A DNA stretch of 64,000 bases from Polydactylus sextarius (Eukaryota > Chordata > Actinopteri > Polynemidae): the NCBI GenBank assembly GCA_016801845.1, contig CM028926.1, forward strand, positions 11,030,001 through 11,094,000, written 5' to 3'. A program made the translations under genes and the position numbers. Below the pieces are notes generated by a model, which saw nothing but the letters and a program-made list of their open reading frames with translations, made no database searches and was not told where the DNA came from. Shown piece by piece: positions 1 to 17,144 of the stretch. Position 1 is the stretch's first letter, and each line of letters opens with the position of its first letter.

Positions 1-730
1 GCTTCGACAAACACAACAACTTAATATCAGCGAGGACGATGACTAAGACTCAAACATCCCACGCAGGTTGTGGCTGCATCAACATGGAGCTGAGAGCGAG
101 TGTGTGTTAAAACCACTACAATCCTGAGAGTGTGTGTGTGTGTGTGTGTGGTGTCTGGTTGTGGGGGGGCGTCCCCTCCCTCGCTCTCCTCAGATGACTG
201 GTATCAAACCCTCATTTGGCAGCTGCTTCTTCTTCACGCGATGATGAGACATTTGGAGAAGAGAGTGTGTTGCCGCGGTGACCAGAGTTTCTCTCGTTCT
301 GAGAAGTTTTTGTCAGAACGAGAGAAAACAGAAAACGGAGCCAGAGGTTGAAAAGGTTGACGATGTTTCAGAACAAAAACAAAGAACCTTTGGTCCATAA
401 AAACAGCGAACGTCGTCTGTGAAGGTTCAGACGAGTGTTGAATCAGTGATGAACTGAGCTGAAACATCTCTTCACTTCCTGTTTCATCAGCTGTGTTGAT
501 TCATTTGTTGCATAAATCAGAGAAACCATCTGAAAATACCTCATCATATCTTTAAAATAAAAACACTGAAAACAGAATAAAAACACTAAACATCACCGTC
601 TTGTTTCTTCTGCAGCGTTGACGTGTTTTATATTTGCAGCGAGGTGCGACCTCCACTTCCTGTTTGAACCATCATATCTTCTCTTGTCTCATTGTTTTTT
701 TTCTCTCGTTTCCTCAGAAACTCTGGTTTA

Positions 731-2396
731 ATGTCTCCGTCCGTCCTCCGTCATCCATGGCCGGCGTCCGGACTCCGCCTCCTGCTCCTCGTCCTCTTCG
801 TCCTCTTGGTGTCGTCGCTGCCGCTCGCTGCAGGTACGACCTCTGACCTCCACGCGCCCTTATTTTGAAAAGCTTGTTTGTCATGTAAACGTTGTTGGTT
901 TATTGACGCGTCCTCAGTTCATCTGAAGACAGAATCAACCTGTTTCTGTTTCTAAACGACCTGAGAAGTTAGTTTTATTTTTGGTTAAAGTTTTTTTTTT
1001 TTTTAGTTTTATCACAAAAAAAACTGTTAACATTAGAAACTAGAAACCAGAACCCTGCAGCGGGTCCTGCAGGATCCTCCTAAAACAGGAAGTGAGACTG
1101 GAACCAGGACTCGAGGTGCGTCATCAGGATCCCTGAGACAAGAATGAGTCAGAATCCAGGTCTGACTCAGAGACCTGGACCTGAGACACGAGCAGAAGTT
1201 TAATGACACAAAGTCAACGCAGCTTTTTTAAAAATAGTTTTAATCGTTTCGTGAACGTCGGCACTTTCTGTTCAACACGTCCTGAGACTGCTCTCGTCTC
1301 GTTCTTCCTCTGTGATGAACTTCATCTCCACTTTCTTTCTGACTGGTCGTCGATGAAGTCGTCTCCTCTTCCTCAGCCTCAGGTCGAATCATGATGTGAA
1401 CCAGGCGCAGATTCAATGACCAGACTCTGATCGTCTGTGATTTTCCACTCTCACTCTTCACCTTCAGCTGCTGCTGCTGTTGTTTGGGGTTTGAACAACG
1501 GAAAAGTTTCTGCAGAATCTGCAGAAACTTTTTCTTTTTTTCTGTTTTTTTTTAAATGTTGAAGGAAGATGCAGAAATAGAGGAAGTGGGTGAAGCGGCT
1601 GCGTCCGAAGCCACAGACGAAGCTTTGATGTCACTTTGCTGAATGAAGACAAACGACCCGATGAATCGTGTTTGCTTCACCCTCATGTTCTCATCAGCTG
1701 TGTACAGTCACAATAACAGCGTCAGCTGCTGTTTCCATCAGCTACATCCACGTCCTGTTTGTCGCTGGAAGACCAAGACGTTGATGTTGTGTTTGTTGCA
1801 GGTAAACAGACCAACTGTTCTCATCCTCTGGTTCCTGAACACGGAGGTTTCCGCTGCGAACCGTCTCCGTGCCGAGGTTTCCCTCAACACGCCGTCATCC
1901 ACTTCTTCTGTGAACCCGGATACCGCATCAGCCGCCGCATCAACAAGTCGTCGCACAACGCGCGGTGTCATGACGGGAGGTGGCGTCCTCAGATCCCGAC
2001 CTGCGTCCCGGTCAAAGGTCAGGACCACAGACACACTTCATCTCGAGAAACATCTTTTTCTTTGTTTTATGACAAAACAATCAAATGATCAATAATCAAA
2101 GTCTTCACATAATAAAAATTCAACAAATTGATTGTTTCACCTTCACACATTTGCAGATTTGCAGCTTTTTTTCTTTTTAGCTGAAGTTTTTCACAATTTT
2201 ATCCCTGGAAATGTATTTTTCTGTCTTTTCTGAGGTGAACTGATCAATCGATCAATCGATTATTTAATCATTCAAGTTGATTATAAACAAGAACAAGACA
2301 CAAACCAACTGATTCAGATTCATAAATTTACACATTTGCAGCATTTTTCCTTTTTTTATAGTGAATTTTTCTCTGTTTTCTGACCTGAAATAATAA

Positions 2397-2427
<31 letters not shown>

Positions 2428-4641
2428 AGTCACATCATTTATAAAACAAAAAAACAACAAATCAACTGTTTTAGCTTCATACATTTGCAGCATTTTTCCT
2501 TTTTTAACACATTTTTCCACAATTTTGTTGCTGGAAACGTATTTTTCTCTGTTTACTGATATAAAATAATCAATCAATCAATTGATCATATAATTATTCA
2601 AGTTGATTATTAAACAAGAAATCAACAGTTTAAGCTTCATAAATGTGCAGATTTGCTGCTTTTTTTGTGAATGTCTCCAACTTTTTCTTTTATTTCCTTT
2701 GTTTTCTGACGTTAACTGATCAATCAATTGATTGATCGATCGTTTTACTCGTCGTCGTTCTGCCTCCGTCACCATGTTGGTGTCGATGCCTCGTCGACCG
2801 ACGAGCTGTCGACGCCTGAAAACGAGTTTGATTCGTTTGTTTTTAGTTTCTTTTTCTTCGTTTTCTCCGTTTTTTCTCCGTTGTCGCGACGACGTCGGTC
2901 ACCCTCTGTGAGCGTTTCCCAGCAGCCCCCGGGGCACGGCGGCGTGAACCTGAGGCCACGGTCACATGGCCTCAGCAGCAGCTTCAGGAAACAGACGTCT
3001 CGTCGCTGTTGTTGTGGTTTCGGGGGGTTTGATTCCCGGAGGTTTCCCCTTCATGTAAAACATCCGCCGCCGCGGTCGCCACCGTCTCCATGACGACATG
3101 AACTCAGAGACGCTTCGACTCAACTTTAACCGTTTGTTCGGTTTGAGTCTTTGAGTTCTGGTCTTTAAGGTCCAGGTGTTGTTGATGATGGACGAGGCCT
3201 CGGCGCCGTTTCTCCCCTGACCTACTTTACAGAGGAACTAGACATGTTACTTTCCTCAGATCGGCTCCGACTTCCTCTGTCGCCGTTCACCTCGAACGTG
3301 CAGAAACAGGAAGTGAGTGCAGCAGAAAGAGGAAGTGGGCGATGCCACCGTGATAAAGATTTCCTCTGAGTCGACATCGACGTCTCATGGAAAGACGCCG
3401 CCACGTCGTTGTCGTCACGGACACGGAGACAAACCGCGCTTTGATGAACGTTTTCTATTTCTAGATGTTGTAGCAGATAAACGGGGTTTTCCTGCGACGA
3501 TGTTGTCACACAACCAAGAAATCGATCGATTGATCAGTTTGCATCAGAAAACAGAAAAAAAAAATGTTTCCAAAACATGAAACGTGGAAAAAGTCATGAG
3601 AACAAAAACACAAAGCTGCAAATTAATGAAACTGAAACACGATTTTATTATTAAACGATCAATCGATTGATCAGTTCACGTCAAAAAAGACAGAAAAAAA
3701 GACATTTCTAGAACTGAACTTGACTTGAATAATTAGATTATTGATCAATAGATTATCTGATGATGAAAAACTCACAAAAAAGCAGCAAATCTGCAAATTC
3801 ATGAAGGTGAAATTCACAGTTTAAAACAATTTGAATAATAAAACAATCAGTTGATTGATTGTTTCACATCAGAAAATGTGTTCAGAGCCCAAATTGTGGA
3901 AAAACTCAGCAAATCTGCAATTTTGTGAAGATGAAACAATGAAAATAGTTTATTTTATTCTATAAATGATTGATTAATTGATTATTTTATGTGAGAAAAT
4001 AATAATAAAGATGTTTCTAGATTTAATCTGCACATTTATGAGGCTGAAACAATCGATCCGTTGTTGTTTTTGACGTAAATAAAGTTTATTTTGTCTTTTT
4101 GTTTCGTCCTCAGAAGGTCTCAACCCCAACGCTGACGACCGAGCGTCAGAGTCGATGCCCAGCATGGCCACGACGGCGGTGGGCGTGTCCATCTTCCTGC
4201 TCACGACCACGGCCTGTCTGGTCGTTAAGTCCCGCCTCTGCCCCTGTCAATCACACAGGTAGGACACCAGGAGGAGGAGCTTATCTCAGAGGTCAGAGGT
4301 CAGAGGTCGTGTCACTAACTCTCCGTCTCTTCCAGCAGCCGCCGTTCGTCCGACCAGTTGGACCTGATGGTGGACGGACTTCCTGTTTCGCTCCCGTCCT
4401 ACGAGGAGGCGGTTTACGGCAGCTGGGGGCAGCGCCTCCCCCCCTGCACGGCGCCGGCCCCACTCAGCTCCTATTGGCTCAGGAGGCTGCAGGTTGTCAC
4501 CCTCCGCCTCTCAACAGCCAATCAGACGGCAGCCACCGCCCCCTGCTGTCGGCCCCGACCCCCGACAACCCCCCGCCCACCTACGAGGAGGTGCTGTCGT
4601 CACAGCGACCGCTCGCCGCCGCCGACAACAAGGACACCTGA
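731..4641 (+). CDS. susd6: SUSD6-like single-sushi type I membrane protein, 4 coding exons
   Basis: Exons seen: 731-833, 1802-2017, 4114-4258 and 4336 to a stop at 4641, all with GT-AG junctions and matching phases. The start is the ATG at 731, chosen because a hydrophobic signal peptide follows (residues 1-34, leucine-rich). Exon 2 (residues 35-106) encodes one sushi/CCP domain with four cysteines and the family phrase PEHGGFRCEPSPC. Exon 3 carries a single membrane segment (about 126-144) followed by basic and Cys residues. Exon 4 begins the cytoplasmic tail with LMVDGLPVSLPSYEEAVYGS, very close to the tail of human SUSD6. Known: SUSD6 is a p53-induced protein whose PxY-type tail recruits NEDD4-family ligases, and it acts with TMEM127 and WWP2 in MHC-I turnover. 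Odd: the frame with LPSYEE runs on to a stop at 4711. A second tail motif, PPPTYEEVLSSQ, lies in another frame ending at 4641, which suggests a one-base error in a C-run (see findings). An upstream 5' UTR exon is likely because an acceptor sits at 715-717. Family assignment is firm. Whether this is susd6 itself or a duplicate is uncertain. Confidence 0.85.
2130..2735 (+). repeat. Tandem degenerate ~120-bp repeat, left arm of an inverted pair
   Basis: Inside susd6-like intron 2. Successive units contain a T-rich stretch with TTTGCAGCATTTTTCC, then TTTTTCTCTGTTTTCTGA, then a GATTGATTGATT or GATCAATCGATCAATCG block, roughly every 110-130 bases (four to five units). The same words occur as reverse complements at about 3490-4065. 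The word set resembles a common teleost interspersed or satellite-like element, but no name can be assigned from sequence alone. Confidence 0.6.
3490..4065 (-). repeat. Tandem degenerate ~120-bp repeat, right arm of an inverted pair
   Basis: This is the reverse-complement counterpart of the repeats at 2130-2735. Units read ATCGATCGATTGATCAGTTT, then CAGAAAACAGAAAAA, then GCAAATCTGCAAATT with GAAACTGAAAC, repeated about four to five times just before the acceptor of exon 3. Together with the left cluster it could pair across about 750 bases within one intron. Confidence 0.6.
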
Positions 4642-5043
4642 TCACGTGATCGGACGACGTCGTCGTCACGTTTGTTTCTCTACGTTTCTCGAAGCTCCGG
4701 CTCCGTTTTGATTGACGGCTGCAGCTCGACGGCGGCAGGATGCTCTGACCAATCACACGCTACTTTAGACGAAGCTCAGAAGCTCTGATTGGCCGACGGT
4801 CGAGGTCACATGGTCCTGAGGACGACGGGCGATTTTAATGAGTGTGAATGTGTGTGTGTGACGTCAGGAACAGGCCTCATGTATTTAATACGAGTGTGAG
4901 TGTGTGTGTGTGTGTGAGTGTGTGTGAGTGTGTGTTTTCAGTGTCGTTCTGGAGACGTCGTCCATCTTTTTTCCGTCAGTGACGGATCGTTACATGATGA
5001 AACCTGTGTGTTTCCACAGCAACTGACTCCACTGAATCTATTT

Positions 5044-5099
<56 letters not shown>

Positions 5100-5258
5100 G
5101 TTTCTTTCTTTGACCTTTGAATGTATTTCATGTTTATTTCATGTTTCTATAGTTTCTATGTTTGTAATATTTACAGATGATTATTTGTACATTCTATTAT
5201 TGCACAGAGTTGTATATAAATATATAAATATCTATAAATATAAATCTATATATTGATG

Positions 5259-5264
5259 AATAAA
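5259..5264 (+). terminator. AATAAA polyadenylation signal, susd6-like gene
   Basis: An AATAAA in a T/A-rich stretch about 620 bases after the last coding bases of the susd6-like gene, followed by GT/T-rich sequence (TCGTTTGTTGCTTTATTG). The 3' UTR between contains a (CA)n tract at 5050-5090 and several TGTAnATA-like elements. It is the best placed signal for this transcript. No transcript evidence is available here. Confidence 0.55.
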
Positions 5265-5442
5265 CGAGTCGACGTCTGAGCTCGTTTGTTGCTTTATTGA
5301 TTAACGAGGATCAGAGACTTTTTCACCTAAAAAAACCAACAAAAATCAACATAAACTTTAATTTGAAACATTTAAAAATCATAAAATCTGTTTGTGTGAA
5401 GGAGACCTTTGATCCGACCTTTCAACAGACCACAGGTTAGTG

Positions 5443-5619
<177 letters not shown>

Positions 5620-5927
5620 GGCTGTGAAGTTAATGTTTGATGTGAAGTGTTGACTCAGAAACAAGAGATTAAAAGTTAAACAAAATGTTTCACCTCCAGT
5701 GTTTGAACGTTTAACATCAGCTCAGTTTAACGTTTCAAATATTTAAATTTCACCTGATGTGATGTTTTTAACACTTTTATATGAATATATGTGAACTAAA
5801 TGCTTTTATTTTGAAAAGCCACTATAACTTTTCTTATATTTGTGTTCAACAAAGTTATTGTCATCGACTTGAAGCTGAAATAAGATTTATAAACAAACAT
5901 CCACAACTTAATTTTTATATTTTTATT

Positions 5928-6190
5928 CCAAAATGAGGCAGGAAGGATTCATATCCCTTCAAAATAAAAGTCTAAATAGTTAATTTACTCATTTAAAGTG
6001 TTAAAAAGTATTTTATTTAATATGATTCAAAATGAGATGATAAAATATTAATTTATCGAAATGAAACTGAAACATGAACATGTTGGAATTAGGGTTTTTT
6101 TGTGTTTTTGTTTAAATGTCATTTAAATGTGAACGAACGTGACGTCACTTCCTGTTTTCAATCAAACGGTCGTCGGTTTAAAATGATCTG
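5928..6190 (+). repeat. Direct-repeat copy 1 (diverged ~260-bp duplication)
   Basis: Shares the order of several blocks with 7303-7530: AAAATGA(g/c)GCAGGAAGGATT, TTCAAAATAAAAGTCTAAAT, AGTTAATTTA, ATTTAAAGTGT and finally TGACGTCACTTCCTGTT. Same orientation. The middle parts have drifted. No coding potential is visible. Confidence 0.7.
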
Positions 6191-6284
6191 GACTCGTCGG
6201 ACATGTTGTTGAATATGATACAAGAACTAAACATAGTTAGAAACACGTGAAATGTTGTCGTTATTGGTAAAATCCTTACAGTTT

Positions 6285-6545
6285 AAGACGCAATGCATTC
6301 TGGGTCGATGACGTCAGACTGTGACAGGTGAGCTAGCGGCGCTAAGCTAACCTAAGCTAACCTGTAGCGACAGATAGAAAGTGGAGACCGACACATTTAG
6401 CGGCTCCTGGTTGTAGTTTTTAGTCGAAAGGCGACAAGAGAAGAGATTTAAACCTTCACAGCTTCAACACGATGAGAAAAGAAAAAAAGAAGAAGATGTT
6501 TGTGGACGAGTCCAGCTCCTGAAGACCCGCGGATGTTTGTGTTCT
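6285..6545. promoter_or_regulatory. Promoter-like island without an assigned gene
   Basis: Contains GCATTCTGGGT (resembling ZNF143-type promoter elements), an exact TGACGTCA CRE at about 6309-6316, and CpG-containing GC-richer DNA within an otherwise AT-rich stretch. CAGGTGAG, a possible splice donor, follows. About 550 bases downstream, at 7097-7106, lies AACATGGCGGCCGTGAG, a YY1-type start-site motif followed by a donor-like GTGAGT, and a CCAAT box is near 7132. No downstream exons of a protein gene were recognised, so this could serve a non-coding transcript or be chance. Confidence 0.3.
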
Positions 6546-7302
6546 CGTCACTTTGAGGTATTTTACTGACACAGCTGATAAACTCACAGCTGCTGCTGGT
6601 TAGAAGACGAGACTAAAACCAAACGACCAGAAACTATTTACTTATTATTTATTAACGCCCGGTCCTAGACCTGCTGTATTAGATGCCAGCAGGACGCCAT
6701 GTTGTTACCCTCAGTCCAGGACTCTACAGTTTAATCTTATGGTGCGAACATGCGGTGTTAATGAAACGTTTATTTTCTCCACTGACAGACTCTAAATGTC
6801 ATTATCATTGTCCGACATTATTGTAAATGTCTTTACTAAAAAAATATCACCGTATGTTTTCACCCAACAAACAGAAAATAGACAGTAAAATGTCCGTCGT
6901 TAGTGTTTATGTTGAACATCGCGGGAGAAACGATGTATTAATTACTTCATGTTCAGTTAAATGTTGTAGTTAAATGTTTGAATATTAAATATCAGGACGT
7001 TGTCTTGTTTTAAATTTGTCATTAAACTATATAAAACCGGTTCTTTATGACGATTTAAACGGCGGTAAATGAGAATTCTGATAAACGTCGGGTTACAACA
7101 TGGCGGCCGTGAGTCACGTGATATCATCTGAACCAATCACAGGACAGAACGCCGCGTTCCACAGTTAACGGTCTGAAATTCAAACCGGAAACTAACGATT
7201 TTATAGTTTTTTTTTTTTCAATAAAATTTAAACATTTTCTGTGTTTTTATATCATATTTATATAATGACGTCATTTTTATTCTAATAAGACCATTTTTGT
7301 CT

Positions 7303-7530
7303 CAAAATGACGCAGGAAGGATTAATGTTCCTTCAAAATAAAAGTCTAAATAGTTAATTTATGTATTTAAAGTGTAAGAATGATCTTGATCAGTGTTTAA
7401 ACAAATTAAAGTGTTATAATGAAGTTATACTGAAGTGAGTTAATTCTAATGAGACTCAGACATGAACTGAGTAAATGTTTCAAAACATGACGTCACTTCC
7501 TGTTCTTAATCACGTGGTCGCGTTTAGAAA
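7303..7530 (+). repeat. Direct-repeat copy 2 (diverged ~260-bp duplication)
   Basis: Second copy of the 5928-6190 segment, lying about 1.37 kb downstream. It is immediately followed by the (GT)n microsatellite at 7592, while the first copy follows a (CA)n tract. Confidence 0.7.
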
Positions 7531-7589
7531 CGTTGGAGATTTTAACAATTTTCACAGAAACAGATGTTTGTCATCAACGTTTGACCAAA

Positions 7590-7756
<167 letters not shown>

Positions 7757-8886
7757 GGAGCAGATGATGATTGGATAAGAGTCACTCATATAAAAAGAAT
7801 TAGTTTTTGAACTTTCATTTCTGCTTTTAAACGTGTTAAACTTTCATAAACTTTTCATTCATGAAGTCGTTTGTTCTCAGTTTCTGTTAAAACTGAACTT
7901 TGTTTAGACCAAATGTAACAAAGTTACAGAAACACAGAACCTGGTAGTTTCTCAACCGCTGGTAAACGGAGGATTTCACTCGTTGGTTCAGACTCGTGGT
8001 TTGTTTCAGTTTGTAACATGATGATGATGAAGATGTAAATAAATAAAAATACTGAAAGAAAATAGAATAAAAACTAAAATCTGACTCTGAAGAAACTAAA
8101 CTTTACTTCACTTATCATCTTGTTTTTATGTTTATTTATTGGTTTGTTTTATCAAACATTTGTTATTTAAATTAAATGAAGTTGATTAAGTTTCAGTTAC
8201 TTGATTTTAAAAAACGATGAATTTCAGCTTCGACTTGATGAAAATAGAGAAGTTCAGAGTCTTTACTGTCACAGAGGAAATACATGTTGATCTTTACACA
8301 TCCTGGTTTCTCATTGTTAACAAAGACTGAATCTTCAAGTTCTGCTTCGACTTTATGAACCGGAGGACAAATGTATAAATAATAAACATCTAAATAAATA
8401 AAGACACAAACGTTATCTGGTCACAGACTGAACGAGACGTTTCGTCTTCAGTTTGTTTGTAGCTCGTTGTTCTGATGTTTCTTTAGTTTCATTCACAGTA
8501 AAATCAACTTATAATAATGTGACGCAATCCTGTGTTTTACTCTAGAAAACTCTAATTTAATGTTAAATACCAGTTTAGTTTTATTAAATCCTGAATCTGA
8601 AGTTAAAAATCAACCTGAGGATGAAAGTGAAACAGATAAAATAATTAAAACGTTTGAATGTTTCCTCAGAGTTCACGTGAAGTTCATGTGAAATCGAAGG
8701 TTTCCCTCAACGTGTTGCTTAAAACTGTGGTTTGATGTTAAGAAATAAAGATGTTGTGAAACAGAAACGTTTTATCACTTCAGGTTTAAAGAGACGACGA
8801 CGTGGAGACGAACCAGGCTGCTCGTCTTCATCATGTAGGTAAATATTTCATCAGTCTGACACTATTTTTTTTTTTTGCTTCAGCAG

Positions 8887-8892
8887 CTTTAT
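8887..8892 (-). terminator. Candidate polyadenylation signal for hif3a
   Basis: TTTATT on the plus strand gives AATAAA-type sense on the minus strand about 1.2 kb beyond the hif3a stop codon. A T-run on the plus strand (A-run in sense) lies next to it at 8865-8876. It is the nearest convincing signal found. It would imply a long 3' UTR covering 8.9-10.1 kb, a stretch in which no other gene is visible. Confidence 0.35.
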
Positions 8893-10101
8893 TATTTATC
8901 TTGAACATACATGAGGATAAACAGTAAAAATAACAAGAGATCGTTACAGTATTTAATTATCTGCCTCCGTTTTATCGTATCTTAGATCCTGTGAACAGGA
9001 CGGAAACAAAAACACTGAAATGAAAAGACCCAGAAAGTTCGTTTGAACGTTGGTGAATGAATTAATCAAAAGGCACAAAGAGATTTGGAAGAGAAACAAA
9101 CGGAGACGTTTGTGTTTTCAACCAGAGTTGGGCAGTTTGAAGGTCGGAGGGTGAAAGAAAGAAAGAAAGAAAGAAAAGTTTCAATATTTCATCAAACACT
9201 GCAGCTGAAACACGACAGATCTACTCGGACGTTGAGGCTCCAATCGTCTGAAAACTTCACTCGTTCACGACAGAAGACGAAAAGATAAAAATCCTAGTGT
9301 TTTTAATTAAAACGAGTTTCACCTCAAAGTCACGTGACGCGTCGGGGTCACGTGACCTCAGCTTATTACTACAGGAGTGTTGGTTCAGAGGTAAACTCCG
9401 CCCACCAGGAAGACCAAACAAACAAACAAACAAACAAACGCAGACGACTGTAGATATCAAGAATAAAGTAAAATAAAATGTATCGTTTTAAAAAAGAAAC
9501 ATAGTTTATAGCACACACGTATAAAAAGGCGTAAAAATCTGCCACTGAAATAAACGATGCCACTGATACTCGCAGGTTGTTGTTGTTTATGTTTGTTAGA
9601 ATAAAGAAGAAGAATCAAACGGCAGTGAGACTGTTTCAGCTGTTGGCTCAGAGTCGAAGCAGAGCATTATGGGAGTTTTGGCGCTCACGTGACCGCGACA
9701 GAAACCGGCGGATTAAATGTGACAAGAGACAAAAAACATCAGTTTCACCGCATTGAGACGTTTGTAGCACCTTCTGACGCTGAGCTCATGATGACGAGGA
9801 TCAGTATCAGCTGAGAGAGAGAGGGGCGGGGCTTCACGGCCGCCGCCGCACGTCATCGGCTCTTGTTTCGCAGTGAAAGACTTGACGAAAAACTCAAACG
9901 AACGGACGGCGTCTGGAGACTTTACAGCTCGATGATGCAGCAGGTGGAGTCTGGAGCCGTGTGCATGTTGACTGGTGCGTTGGCGCGTGTGCGTTAAAGA
10001 GAGTGTGTGTGTTCCTGTGCGTGTTTTCGTGTGTGTGTGTGTGTGTGTCGTGTGTGTGTGTGTTGAGGCTGGTGCAGACTGATCCATCGACAGGAAACCG
10101 A

Positions 10102-14938
<4,837 letters not shown>

Positions 14939-15582
14939 CTGGACCAGGAAGAAGAAGAAGAAACAAGATGGAGGACGATTAATAACAACAAGAAGGAAAC
15001 AAACAAACATCAGAGACGAATCGTGTCACGTCACCATCAGACCACCAGGGGCAGAGACTTTTAAATAAATAATCAATAACACAACTGATGACGTCGTCGT
15101 TAAATTCACATTAAAGTTGCGACTAATAAATAATCTCGTCATTTTCCTGCAGATTATCCTCAAGATTTAAACGTTTTATTCTCAGTTTATTTAACACAAC
15201 GATCATTAAATAATCTCATTTATCCGTCGATTAAACGTCAAAATAAACAAGTTTTTAAAAAATCTGATCGTTTGTTTCGTTTCTGGAACAAAAAACATTG
15301 AGTTTGTTGATTATTTGCTGAAGAAAACGAAACGTTTCCAGGATCATTTTCAACATGATGAGAAGATTCAACCTCAAACGACCTCAGATACAAAACATCT
15401 TCATCACGTCGACTCTAAATCGTTGGTTTCTGACTCAAACATAAAAAACTTCAGTTAAAGTTAAAACTTTAACGTTTTTTTCTTTTATTTGATGAAAAAA
15501 AAAAAAAAAAACTGAGGCTGAAACGTCCAGAAGAGACGAGAACAGAATGTTATTTATCTCAGAGGCTGGAAACTTTCCAGAT

Positions 15583-16172
15583 CCTACCTCCTCCCTCCCT
15601 CTGTCTCCCTCCTCCCTCCCTCCTCCCTCCTCCCTACCTCCCCCCTTCCCTCCCTACCTCCCTCCTCCCTCCCTCTGTCTCCCTCCTCCCTCCCTCCTCC
15701 CTCCTCCCTACCTCCCCCTCCCTCCCTACCTCCTCCTCCCTCCCTCCTCCCTCCTCCCTCCCTCCCTCCTCCTCCCCTACCTCCCCCCTCCCTCCCTACC
15801 TCCCCCTCCCTCCCTCTGTCTCCCTCCTCCCTCCTCCCTCCCTCCCTCCCTCCTCCCTTCCTCTGTCTCCCTCCTCCCTCCCTCCCTCCCTACCTCCCCC
15901 CTTCCCTCCCTACCTCCCTCCTCCCTCCCTCTGTCTCCCTCCCTCCTCCTCCCTCCCTCCCTCCCTCCTCCCTCCCTCTGTCTCCCCTCCTCCCCCTCCT
16001 CCCTCCTCCCCTACCTCCCCCCCCTCCCTACCTCCTCCTCCCTCCCTCTGTCTCCCTCCTCCCTCCTCCCTCCCTCCTCCCCTCCTCCCTCCCTCTGTCT
16101 CCCTCCTCCCTACCTCCCCTCCCCCCTTCCCTCCCTCTGTCTCCCTCCTCCCTCCTCCCCCGTCGTCTTTTC
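15583..16172 (+). repeat. Polypyrimidine minisatellite (CCCTCCTCC family), ~590 bp
   Basis: Nearly pure C/T on the plus strand, arranged as CCCTCC and CTCC units punctuated by recurring TCTGTCTCC and CTACCTCC variants that define longer units of roughly 50-100 bases. The complementary strand is dense in GGGAGG and GGAGGG runs. It lies upstream of the hif3a bHLH exon, probably in hif3a intron 1. The long Pro/Leu/Ser-rich open frame through it is a by-product of the repeat. Confidence 0.95.
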
Positions 16173-16728
16173 TTCACCTCCCATCCCCCCGTCACTCTCC
16201 GGCCTGCGACTGAAAAACGTGCTGACGAGACAAAAGCAGGTTTGATTTTCTGTGTGTGGACGAGAGACGAGGTTTTAAACCTGAAAATAAAATCAGAATT
16301 AAACACCTTTCTCTCTTTTATTGATTAAACTTCAACTAAACATCAACGACAAATAATCAACAAACTCAAACGTTTTTTGTTCCAGAAACGAATCAAGTTT
16401 AACATTTTGTAAAGAAACTAAAAAGATAAAATGTTTGTTTTTAAAGCAACAAACTCAGTTTTTACATTAAAGGTTTCATTTCAAATAAACAACCAGACGT
16501 TGTTGTTGCAGACGAATCGATCAGTCGATCAATATGTTATGTTATGTCAACAGCGTCCGTCTGCAGGAGGCGCCGTGACCTCCTGACCTCAGAACGCTGA
16601 CGACTGTTTCTTTGTTATGTTGTTTGCATCTGAGCTTTATTGATCATGTTACATTCTCACACGTCGTAAAGTGAAGAATTTAGACGTCCAGTCAAATTAC
16701 AGAAACAGGAAACAGTCAAACCACAGAA

Positions 16729-16759
<31 letters not shown>

Positions 16760-16764
16760 AAGAA
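16729..16764 (+). repeat. (GAA)n microsatellite
   Basis: About twelve AAG/GAA units in otherwise non-coding DNA. Confidence 0.9.
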
Positions 16765-16915
16765 AGGAGCAGCGGCGGCTGATCCTGATCCTCATGTTGA
16801 TTTATTTTAAGAGTCGAACACGATGTTCAGACGAAGCAGCGACGCCTCGTCAACATCTGAACACACAGGGATTAAAATTCACTACGACTATAAAACACCA
16901 GAACACAACGGTGAC

Positions 16916-16917
<2 letters not shown>

Positions 16918-16967
<50 letters not shown>
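16918..16967 (+). repeat. (CA)n microsatellite
   Basis: About 25 CA units, near other low-complexity tracts upstream of hif3a. Confidence 0.95.
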
Positions 16968-16969
<2 letters not shown>

Positions 16970-17144
16970 CTGAACAGTGAGTGTGTGTTCAGTCTTTAAT
17001 CTCTGTAATTTCTCTGCCAAGTTTTTTTAAATTTTATTTGTTCAAAGTTGAACGAACGTGTTCATGCTCCAGAGCAAAGAACAAGCTGCGTTCAAGATAA
17101 GATCATTTAATCATTAAATCTGTTCTCATCACACAACGCTGGAG

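Noticed and set aside
15547..16245. 232-codon Pro/Leu/Ser-rich open frame
   Set aside because: By-product of the polypyrimidine minisatellite, with no homologous motif and no splice context.
16199..16260. Possible first hif3a exon starting at a minus-strand ATG near 16182
   Set aside because: The nearest donor gives phase 1, whereas the bHLH exon needs phase 2 from the preceding exon.
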